From positions 186,001 through 250,000 of the forward strand of contig JAEUKI010000055.1 in NCBI GenBank assembly GCA_016793325.1: a stretch of 64,000 nucleotides of DNA, in the 5' to 3' direction. Made by a program: the position numbers and the translations under genes. The stretch is from Myxococcales bacterium. Lineage in GTDB: Bacteria; Myxococcota_A; Polyangia; Polyangiales; Ga0077539. Shown one piece after another: positions 16,773 through 24,299 of the stretch (position 1 is the first letter of the stretch; every line of letters begins with the position of its first letter). Below the pieces are notes generated by a model. That model had not been told where the DNA came from, ran no database searches, and was given only the letters and a program-made list of their open reading frames with translations.

Positions 16773-19408
16773 GCCTCGCGCGCGCGCTCCGAAGCTCGCT
16801 CTTTGTTGCAGTGGTCCTCGCCGCGCGCCCCGCGCGTGCGCAGCGCGCAGAGCAACCCGCTCGCACACCGACGTTGACCCGCGCGCCGACGCTGCTTCGC
16901 TTCGTCGAAGCGACGCACCCCGAGTCCGAGCGCGGGCGCGCTGCGACCGTCGTGCTTCAGCTTCGCGTCAACGAGCAGGGGCGCGTGGACGAGGCGCGCG
17001 TGACAGAGAGCGCGGGCGCCGCCTTCGATCGCGCGGCGCTCGAAGCCGTGCGGCAGTTTGTGTTTTCGCCGGCCGAGATCGACGGACGACCGTCGGCAGT
17101 GCGCCTCGCGTACCGCTATCAGTTCACGATTCGCGTCGAGGCGCCGACGACGGCGGAGTTCGTCGGGGTCGTTCGGAGCCGCAACGCACGGGCGCCGCTC
17201 GCGGGCGTGACGGTCTCGATCGATCCGACAGAATCCACGGTGACCGACGGTCAGGGACGGTTTCGTTTCGCGCGGGTCGCGCCTGGCGCGAGGGTCGTCT
17301 CGCTCTCGGGCGAGCGCGTGGTGGTCCAGCGCGTCACCGAGCACTTCGAAGCGGGTCAGCGCGTGGAGGCCACGTACGACGTGAGCGTCACGCCGCCGCG
17401 AGGCGCGCCGCGCAGCGAAGACGAGGACGACGTCGAGCTGGTCGTGACGGCGCCGCCCGTGCGTCGACAAGCGGTGACGACGGACGTGTCGGCCGAGCAA
17501 GCGCGACGCGTTCCGGGAACGCAAGGCGACGTGCTGCGCGTGGTCGAGAGCCTCCCGGGCGTGGCGCGCGCGACGGCGGGCTCGGGCGCGCTGGTTGTGT
17601 GGGGCGCTGCGCCCGAAGACACGCGGGTGCTCGTCGATGGCGTGCCTGTTCCGCGGCTGTATCACGATGGGGGCTTTCGCTCGGTGCTCTCGGGCGAGCT
17701 CGTCTCGAACGTCGAGCTCGCGCCGGGTGCGTACGGAGCGGCCTACGGGCGAGCGCTCGGCGGGCTCGTTCGAGTCGAGACCCGCGGCCTCGAAGAGCGC
17801 GGAACGCACGGCGCGCTCTCGATCGACGCCTTCGACGCCTCGGCCTCGATGCGCGCGTCGATCGGCGAGCGCGCGCGGGTCTTCGCGGCCGTGCGCCGCG
17901 CGCATCTGTGGCAGATCTTGGGCGCAGCGGGGATCGACGCTGGGGGATTCGTCCCGATCCCGCGCTACGGCGACGCGCAGCTGCGCGTCGGGTGGATCTT
18001 CTCGCCGCGCGAGCGAGTCGATTTCACCGTGCTCTTGTCCACGGATTTTACAGAGCGATCGGTGAGCGCCGCGGACCCGAGCCGCGATCGGCGCGAGCGT
18101 CGCACGCTCGATGTGCTGCGCGTGTACGGGCGCTACACGCGCCGCGACGACGGATTCGAAGTGTCGATCGTCCCGTACTTCGGGGCGGACGCGAGCGCGT
18201 CGCGCGCGCAGACGAGCGGCGTCGCGACGGGCGTCGACAACGTGACGCTGCGCGCGGGCCTTCGGGCGAGCATGCGCGCGCGCGTCCGATCGTGGCTCTC
18301 GCTCGAAGCGGGGATCGACGCAGAAATCTCGCGGAGCGAGCTCTCGCGCGACGGCTCGGTGTCGCTCCCTGCGCGCGAGGGCGACGTGCGCGTGTTCGGC
18401 CAACCTCCGCCCGATCAGAGCAACGCCGATCGATGGTCCGTGTGGCACGCGGGGCTGGCGCCGTACGCCGAGGCCACGGTGTCGCTCGCCTCGGGCGCGG
18501 TCGAGCTCGTGTCCGGCGTTCGCGTGGACCCGTACGCGCGCGCGGTCAGCCGTCGCGCGCCGCCCGAGGGGATCTCTCCGTCGATCGGCTTGTTTGCCCA
18601 GGATTTTCGCGCCGAACCTCGCTTCGCTGCCCGCTTTCGTCCGCACCGTCGCGTCACGCTCCGCGCTGCGTTCGGGGCAGTGGGCCAGCCCCCCGCGGCC
18701 GACGACCTCTCGTCGATCTTCGGAACTCCCTCGCTCCTCGCCCCCCGCGGAACACAGTGGGCCGCCAGCGCTGCGGTCTCGATCACCGACACGCTCTCGG
18801 CCGAAGCGACAGGCTTCTTCACCGAGTCGACGCAGCTCGCGATGCGCAGCGCGTTGACGGCGCCGCTGCGCGCCGAAGCCCTCGTCTCGCGGGGCGAAGG
18901 TCGCGCGTACGGGCTCCAGGTGCTCTTGCGGCAAGCGTTGTTTCGCAACTTCTTCGGGTGGGTCACGTACTCGTTCTCGCGAAGCGAGCGAAAGAACAGC
19001 CCCGAGTCCGAGTGGCGACTGTTCGACTTCGACCAGACCCACGTGCTCGGGCTCGTCGCGTCGTACACGCTCCCGTTCGGCTTCGAGCTCGGCGCGCGCG
19101 CGCGATTGTCCTCGGGCTTCGTTCGAACCCCCGTCACGGGCTCGTACTACGACGCGCGTCGCGACCGCTACGAGCCGCTCTTCGGCCCGCAGAACAGCGA
19201 TCGTTTGCCGCTCTTTTTTCAGCTCGACCTGCGCGCCTCGAAGAAGTTTCGCATCGGCGTGTCCGAGCTCGAGCTCAGCCTCGATGTGCAAAACGTCACC
19301 GCGCAGCGCAACGCCGAGGAGTTCGTCTTCGACGAGTCCTTCGCGCGCCGCGAGGTGATCGCCGGACTGCCGATCCTGCCGAGCCTGGGCGCGCGATGGA
19401 CGTTCTAG
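16769..19408 (+). CDS. TonB-dependent outer-membrane receptor with N-terminal TonB-C-like domain
   Basis: The 879-residue product has a signal peptide (VVLAARPARAQ), then a second TonB-C-type domain at about 30-115 (ATHPESERGRAATVVLQLRV...FDRAALEAVRQFVFSPAEIDGRP). A carboxypeptidase-regulatory-like beta sandwich (about 130-195), a plug domain (about 225-330, with VLVDGVPVPRLYHDGG) and a 22-strand-type barrel ending in ...GARWTF follow. The terminal Phe is the usual barrel-insertion signal. ATGA overlap with tonB fixes the start. A TonB-like domain on the receptor itself is an architecture seen in myxobacteria; here it duplicates the domain of the upstream tonB. Confidence 0.88.
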   Translation: MSLARALRSSLFVAVVLAARPARAQRAEQPARTPTLTRAPTLLRFVEATHPESERGRAATVVLQLRVNEQGRVDEARVTESAGAAFDRAALEAVRQFVFSPAEIDGRPSAVRLAYRYQFTIRVEAPTTAEFVGVVRSRNARAPLAGVTVSIDPTESTVTDGQGRFRFARVAPGARVVSLSGERVVVQRVTEHFEAGQRVEATYDVSVTPPRGAPRSEDEDDVELVVTAPPVRRQAVTTDVSAEQARRVPGTQGDVLRVVESLPGVARATAGSGALVVWGAAPEDTRVLVDGVPVPRLYHDGGFRSVLSGELVSNVELAPGAYGAAYGRALGGLVRVETRGLEERGTHGALSIDAFDASASMRASIGERARVFAAVRRAHLWQILGAAGIDAGGFVPIPRYGDAQLRVGWIFSPRERVDFTVLLSTDFTERSVSAADPSRDRRERRTLDVLRVYGRYTRRDDGFEVSIVPYFGADASASRAQTSGVATGVDNVTLRAGLRASMRARVRSWLSLEAGIDAEISRSELSRDGSVSLPAREGDVRVFGQPPPDQSNADRWSVWHAGLAPYAEATVSLASGAVELVSGVRVDPYARAVSRRAPPEGISPSIGLFAQDFRAEPRFAARFRPHRRVTLRAAFGAVGQPPAADDLSSIFGTPSLLAPRGTQWAASAAVSITDTLSAEATGFFTESTQLAMRSALTAPLRAEALVSRGEGRAYGLQVLLRQALFRNFFGWVTYSFSRSERKNSPESEWRLFDFDQTHVLGLVASYTLPFGFELGARARLSSGFVRTPVTGSYYDARRDRYEPLFGPQNSDRLPLFFQLDLRASKKFRIGVSELELSLDVQNVTAQRNAEEFVFDESFARREVIAGLPILPSLGARWTF

Positions 19409-19410
19409 CT

Positions 19411-20484
19411 ATGAGAATCACTCGGTCGTTGATCGAACGCGCGCTCGCCGCGCTGCGAAGGGCTCTCGAGCGGTGGGCGAAGGCGGCGCCGCTGTGGATG
19501 TTGATTTCGTGTGTTCCGACGCTGGACGCCGGGCTCTCGACGATCACCGCGCCGCGCGTGCTCGCGGTGCGCGTCGAGCCCGCGGAGGTGGGGCCCGGCG
19601 AGGCCGTCTCGCTCGTGACCCTCGTCGCGTCGAGCAACGGCGCGGCGCCGGTGCCCCGCGTCTGGCGCTGCGACGCGCGAAGGACGCTCTCGGAGTCAGC
19701 CTCGGTGTCCCAGCGGTGCACGGGCGATCGCGACGCTGCTGCGCTCGCGTTCGTGGGCGAGGGTGAGCGCGTTCGCGCGAACATCCCCGCCAACGCCTGC
19801 GAGCTGTTCGGGCCCAATCCGCCCGAGCCCGAGCCCGGCGAGCCCGCGGGCAGACCCGTCGACCCCGATCCCACGGGGGGCTACTTCGTCCCGTTTCGCG
19901 TCGCGATCGAAGGCGGCGCCGATGCGTTCGCCGAGGTTCGCGTGCGCTGTCCGCTCGCCGGCGCGCCGCCGTCCGAGGTCGTCGCGTTCAACCGCGCTGA
20001 TCGCGGCAACGAGAACACCGAAATCGCCGCGGTCGAGCTTCGATCGGGCGGCGAGCTTCGGCCCATCGAGGGCGATCTCTTTCGCGTTCGAACGGGCGAA
20101 ACCGTGCAGCTCTCGCTCCGCTGGCCGTCGTGTCCCGCCGTCGATCGCTGCGGCGACGGGGTGTGCGGTCCCGACGACGAGCGAAGCTGCTCGGCGGATT
20201 GCGCGACGGTCGAGCGCTGCCGAGGCGCCGAACGCTACGTCTTCTTCGACCGCGCCACGCGCGCGGTGATCGTCCGTCGCGAGTCGATGCGCGCGGCGTT
20301 CTACCAGAGCGCGGGGACGCTGAAGTACGAGCGCGTCGGCCGCGCCGAAGCGGACACGAGCGCGTTCGTTCAAAACGACTGGACGGCGCCCGCGCAGCCG
20401 GGTGAGCAACGGCTGTGGTTCGTGCTCCGCGACGACCGCGGCGGAGCGTCGTGGGTGACCCTGCGCGCGATGGTCGAGCGCTGA
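19411..20484 (+). CDS. Secreted Cys-containing protein at the end of the TonB locus
   Basis: The 357-residue product begins two bases after the receptor stop. An amphipathic N-terminus precedes LWMLISCVPTLDAG, possibly a lipobox near residue 35. The body is beta-rich with Ig-like features, and a DRCGDGVCGPDDE...CSAD motif (about 230-250) resembles the Cys-rich calcium-loop repeats common in myxobacterial surface proteins. It is probably exported and co-expressed with the receptor; no specific function can be read. Confidence 0.6.
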   Translation: MRITRSLIERALAALRRALERWAKAAPLWMLISCVPTLDAGLSTITAPRVLAVRVEPAEVGPGEAVSLVTLVASSNGAAPVPRVWRCDARRTLSESASVSQRCTGDRDAAALAFVGEGERVRANIPANACELFGPNPPEPEPGEPAGRPVDPDPTGGYFVPFRVAIEGGADAFAEVRVRCPLAGAPPSEVVAFNRADRGNENTEIAAVELRSGGELRPIEGDLFRVRTGETVQLSLRWPSCPAVDRCGDGVCGPDDERSCSADCATVERCRGAERYVFFDRATRAVIVRRESMRAAFYQSAGTLKYERVGRAEADTSAFVQNDWTAPAQPGEQRLWFVLRDDRGGASWVTLRAMVER

Positions 20485-20590
20485 CGCACAGCGTCGCTCG
20501 CCGAAATGACGCCATAGACCGCCGCAGTATCGATAGATTTCGACCAACCAAAGCGCAGCGCGTGCTGCACGAACGGGAGACAACCACTCG

Positions 20591-21496
20591 ATGACAGACC
20601 CAGCAAAATTCATCGGTGAGCGAGCGGCGCGGCAGCTCTCGAACACCACGAAGACCCCGCCGCAGTGGCGCGGCGCGACGCCGCGGTGGCTCGTGCAACT
20701 GCTGCCATGGGTCCCGACCGAGGCCGGTGTGTACCGCGTCAATCAAGCGCTCGACGAGAAGTTCGCCGTGCGCTGCACGCCCGACCCCAACGACGTTCTG
20801 CCCGTGGGCTTCTCGGACTACGAAGCGCAGCCGCGCGAATACGTGCTGAGCTCGGTCACGACGACGGTGGCGGTGCACACCCGCGTCTCGGACCTCTATC
20901 GAAGCCCGATGGACCAGGTGAAGGAGCAGCTCACGCTCGCGGTCGACAAGCTCAAAGAGAAGCAAGAAGACGAGCTCATCAACAACAAGAACTACGGGCT
21001 CGTTCACAACGCGGACCCCGAGCAGCGCATCAAGCCGCGCAAGGGACCGCCGACGCCGGACGACCTCGACGAGCTGATCTCGCTCGTGTGGAAGGAGCCG
21101 TCGTTCTTCTTGGCGCACCCGAAGGCGATCGCGGCGTTCGGGCGCGAGTGCACGCGTCGCGGTGTTCCACCGCCCACGATGACGCTGTTCGGCGCGCCGT
21201 TTCTCACGTGGCGCGGGCTGCCCTTGATTCCGTGTGACAAGCTTCGCGTGCAGGACAACAAGAGCGACATCTTGTTGTTGCGCACCGGCGAGCGAAAGCG
21301 CGGCGTGGTCGGGCTGTTTCAGCCGGGCCTTCCGGGCGAGGTGAGCCCGAGCCTCTCGGTCCGAATGATGGGGATCAACGCCCAGGGGGCCGCGCAGTAC
21401 CTGCTCGCGCTCTACTGCTCGACCGCCGTGCTCGTGCACGACGCGCTCGGCGTCCTCGAAGGCGTCACGATCAACCACTACCATGAGTACCCCTGA
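20591..21496 (+). CDS. Family 2A encapsulin shell protein
   Basis: The 301-residue product matches the HK97-fold shell proteins of family 2 encapsulins (SrpI-like). It has an N-terminal arm with AARQLSNTTKTPPQ, then LPWVPTEAGVYRVNQ, E-loop and P-domain segments, and a C-terminal QYLLALYCSTAVLVHDALGVLEGV. There is no cyclic-nucleotide-binding insertion, which places it in subgroup 2A, not 2B. Subgroup 2A shells are known to enclose a cysteine desulfurase with a long disordered N-terminus, and exactly that gene follows with a 14-bp overlap. The likely product is a protein nanocompartment for sulfur handling in the cytoplasm. The GGGAGA site precedes ATG 20591. Confidence 0.9.
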   Translation: MTDPAKFIGERAARQLSNTTKTPPQWRGATPRWLVQLLPWVPTEAGVYRVNQALDEKFAVRCTPDPNDVLPVGFSDYEAQPREYVLSSVTTTVAVHTRVSDLYRSPMDQVKEQLTLAVDKLKEKQEDELINNKNYGLVHNADPEQRIKPRKGPPTPDDLDELISLVWKEPSFFLAHPKAIAAFGRECTRRGVPPPTMTLFGAPFLTWRGLPLIPCDKLRVQDNKSDILLLRTGERKRGVVGLFQPGLPGEVSPSLSVRMMGINAQGAAQYLLALYCSTAVLVHDALGVLEGVTINHYHEYP

Positions 21497-23309
21497 GCGC
21501 CCGCTGCCCGGCGAGCTCTCGCTCGTCTCGGTGGGCCCCGCGTCTGCGACGCAGGGGGCCTCTCCGCCCGCAGCGTCACCGGGCGTTGGAATGGCTGCGA
21601 CGCGCGTCCCGTCCGGGCCCACGGTCCCCGACGCGGATCACGCGAACCTCACGCTCGCGGTCAGTCGGTACGTCAACGAGCTGTTCGGCGCTCCTGCGGT
21701 GACACCTCCGGCATCGCCGTCGTCGTCACCCACCGCGAGCGACGCTTCGGGCGCGAGCCCAGCGCCATCGTTGCCCGATCGACCAGAGAGCGTCGACGCT
21801 CCGTCGCAGATGCCCACCACGGCGCCGACTTCTCTACCCGCAACGCCGACGCGACCCGAGCGCTACGAGGGCGAAAACCCGTTCTTCACAGCGCCGCGGT
21901 TCGACGCCGTGGCGCTCGAGTCGCCGGTCGAGTTCAGGGTCGATCTGCTCGATCACGGGCAGAGACCACCGCACGCGCCGAGCCCGCCGAGCGCTCCGAG
22001 CGCGCCCGCCGAGCCGAGCCCGCGGTCGCCCGCGATCGCACACGAAATCAACCCGATCACGGACGTCACCGTCCCTTCGACGGGCGGACCGATCGACGGT
22101 CACGTGTTGAAGCGCGAGTTTCCGATCCTGTCCGAGCGCGTCCACGGAAAGCAGCTCGTCTGGCTCGACAACGCGGCCACCACGCAGAAGCCTCGCACGG
22201 TCATCGAGCGCCTGCAGACCTACTACGAGCGAGAGAACTCGAACATCCATCGCGCTGCGCACGCGCTCGCCGCGCGCGCGACGGACGCGTACGAAGCCGC
22301 TCGCGAGAGCGTGCGCCGCTTCGTCAACGCCACGAGCGTCCGAGACGTCGTCTTCGTTCGAGGGACGACCGAGGGCATCAACCTCGTCGCGCAGAGCTGG
22401 GGCCGACGCAACGTCTCCGCCGGGGACGAGATCGTCCTGACGCACCTCGAGCACCACGCGAACATCGTCCCGTGGCAGATGTTGTGCGCCGAGACGGGGG
22501 CGAAGCTCCGCGTCGCGCCCGTCGACGATCGCGGCGACATCGTGCTCGACGCGTACGAGCGGCTCCTCAACGATCGGACGAAGATCGTCGCGCTCCCGCA
22601 GGTGTCCAACGCGCTCGGGACCGTGACGCCAGCGCGCGAGATGATCGCGATGGCCCACCGTCACGGCGCGAAGGTGCTGCTCGACGGAGCGCAGTCCGTC
22701 TCGCACATGCGGCAAGACGTGCAGCAGCTCGGGTGCGACTTCTTTGTGTTCTCGGGGCACAAGGTCTTCGCGCCCACGGGGATCGGCGCGGTCATCGCGC
22801 GCGCAGACCTCCTCGACGAGATGCCGCCGTGGCAGGGCGGCGGAAACATGATCGCCGACGTCACCTTCGAGAAGACCGTGTTCCAGCCGGCGCCTGCGCG
22901 CTTCGAGGCAGGCACTGGCAACATCGCGGACGCGGTGGGGCTCGGCGCGGCGCTCGACTGGCTCACGCGACTCGGAATCGAGAACGTCGAGCGCTACGAG
23001 CACTCGCTGCTCGAGTACGGAACGCAACGATTGCTCGAGGTCCCAGGGCTTCGCATCATCGGCTGCGCCCGAGAGAAGGCCGGCGTCCTCTCGTTCGTCA
23101 TCGACGGTCACTCGACGCACGACCTGTCGACGTACCTCGACAAGCAGGGCATCGCCGTGCGCGGCGGACACCACTGCGCGCAGCCGATCCTTCGGCGCTT
23201 CGGGCTCGAGAGCACCGTCCGCGCGTCGCTCGCGCCGTACAACACGCGCGAGGACCTCGACGCGCTCGTCGAGGCGCTCTTGCGACGAACGGGAGGCGGC
23301 GGATGGTGA
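21483..23309 (+). CDS. Encapsulated cysteine desulfurase (SufS-like) with disordered cargo-loading N-terminus
   Basis: The 608-residue product splits at about residue 205. The N-terminal 200 residues are Pro/Ser/Ala-rich and predicted disordered, with short conserved-looking islands LTLAVSRYVNELFG (56-69) and RYEGENPFFTAPRFD (127-141) that are candidates for shell binding. The rest is a group II cysteine desulfurase: PLP Lys K427 in FSGHK, and catalytic Cys C565 in RGGHHCAQP. It removes sulfur from cysteine to give alanine and an enzyme persulfide. It overlaps the shell gene by 14 bp and the rhodanese gene by 7 bp, so the three are translationally coupled. Confidence 0.92.
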   Translation: MSTPERPLPGELSLVSVGPASATQGASPPAASPGVGMAATRVPSGPTVPDADHANLTLAVSRYVNELFGAPAVTPPASPSSSPTASDASGASPAPSLPDRPESVDAPSQMPTTAPTSLPATPTRPERYEGENPFFTAPRFDAVALESPVEFRVDLLDHGQRPPHAPSPPSAPSAPAEPSPRSPAIAHEINPITDVTVPSTGGPIDGHVLKREFPILSERVHGKQLVWLDNAATTQKPRTVIERLQTYYERENSNIHRAAHALAARATDAYEAARESVRRFVNATSVRDVVFVRGTTEGINLVAQSWGRRNVSAGDEIVLTHLEHHANIVPWQMLCAETGAKLRVAPVDDRGDIVLDAYERLLNDRTKIVALPQVSNALGTVTPAREMIAMAHRHGAKVLLDGAQSVSHMRQDVQQLGCDFFVFSGHKVFAPTGIGAVIARADLLDEMPPWQGGGNMIADVTFEKTVFQPAPARFEAGTGNIADAVGLGAALDWLTRLGIENVERYEHSLLEYGTQRLLEVPGLRIIGCAREKAGVLSFVIDGHSTHDLSTYLDKQGIAVRGGHHCAQPILRRFGLESTVRASLAPYNTREDLDALVEALLRRTGGGGW

Positions 23310-24259
23310 CGACCATCACGCCGCACGAGCTTCAGCTGCTCGCGGCAGAGGAGCCCCTCGACATCATCGACGTGCGAGAGCCTTCGGAGTGGGCGACGGG
23401 CCACGTCCCGGGGGCGAGGCTCGTGCCGCTCGCGCAGCTCCGCGCGGACCCGGTCGGAGCGCTCCCGCGCGATCGGGTTGTTTTTGTGTGCGCAAAGGGC
23501 GGACGCAGCGCGCAGGCCGCGGCGCTCGCCGAGCAGCACGGAAAGCGATCGGTCTACAACCTGGCCGGCGGCACGGATGGGTGGCGCGTGGCGGGGCTCG
23601 CGGTGGTGGTTCCGTCGACGAGCGCGCCTGCGGGGGAGTCGAAGGCGCCGCCCGTGGTGGGGCCGGACGCGACCGAGCTCGTCGAGCCGTCGCTCGATGG
23701 TATCGTCGCTCACAACCTGCGGCTCGCTCGAGCCGCACGAGGCTTGTCGCTCGATGAGCTCTCGCGTGAAGCTGGCGTGTCGCGAACGCTCCTCGGGCAG
23801 ATCGAGCTCGGTCGCACGCCAGCGAGCATCGGCGTCGTGTGGAAGATCGCGCAGGCGATGGGCGTTCCGTTCTCGGCGCTGCTCTCGACGATGCCGGTCA
23901 ACGGATCGACCGTGTCGACGCGCGAGGGAGCGAAGCGGCTCTTGTCTGCGGACGGTCGGTTCTCGTCGCGCGCGCTCTTCGCGCTCGGCGACCCGACGGC
24001 GGCCGAGTTCTACGAGCTGCGACTGGCGCCCCACAGCCGCGAAGACGCCGAAGCCCACCGCCCCGGAACGCGCGAAAACCTCGTCGTCTCCGCGGGCCGG
24101 CTCGAGCTCAAGGTCGGCGCCGAGTCGTTTCTCCTCGGGACCGGCGACGCGATCAATTTCGCCGCCGATCGACCCCACAGCTACATCAACGCCTCGCACG
24201 AAGAGTGCTGGATGTATCTCGTGATGAACTACTCGGACGAAGTGCGCCGCCTTCGCTGA
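23303..24259 (+). CDS. Rhodanese - HTH (XRE) - cupin fusion protein
   Basis: The 318-residue product has three domains. Residues 1-105 are a rhodanese domain with active-site loop CAKGGRS (C63), able in principle to accept a persulfide. Residues about 130-195 are an XRE-type helix-turn-helix (NLRLARAARGLSLDELSREAGVS). Residues about 215-318 are a cupin barrel. HTH-cupin proteins are usually small-molecule-responsive repressors; joining a rhodanese suggests a regulator that senses persulfide or sulfur flux from the encapsulated desulfurase. It overlaps the desulfurase gene by 7 bp. Confidence 0.85.
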   Translation: MVTTITPHELQLLAAEEPLDIIDVREPSEWATGHVPGARLVPLAQLRADPVGALPRDRVVFVCAKGGRSAQAAALAEQHGKRSVYNLAGGTDGWRVAGLAVVVPSTSAPAGESKAPPVVGPDATELVEPSLDGIVAHNLRLARAARGLSLDELSREAGVSRTLLGQIELGRTPASIGVVWKIAQAMGVPFSALLSTMPVNGSTVSTREGAKRLLSADGRFSSRALFALGDPTAAEFYELRLAPHSREDAEAHRPGTRENLVVSAGRLELKVGAESFLLGTGDAINFAADRPHSYINASHEECWMYLVMNYSDEVRRLR

Positions 24260-24299
24260 ACCGCAGAGCGCGTCGTCGCCAAATCCGAGCTCTCGTCCG

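Noticed and set aside
16655-19291. Very long leftward open frame (878 codons) opposite the TonB receptor
   Set aside because: It is Arg/His-rich, has no domain, and mirrors the GC-biased codon positions of the receptor gene; a shadow frame. The same applies to other long frames opposite real genes (e.g. 13816-15609, 24348-26936, 21834-23174).
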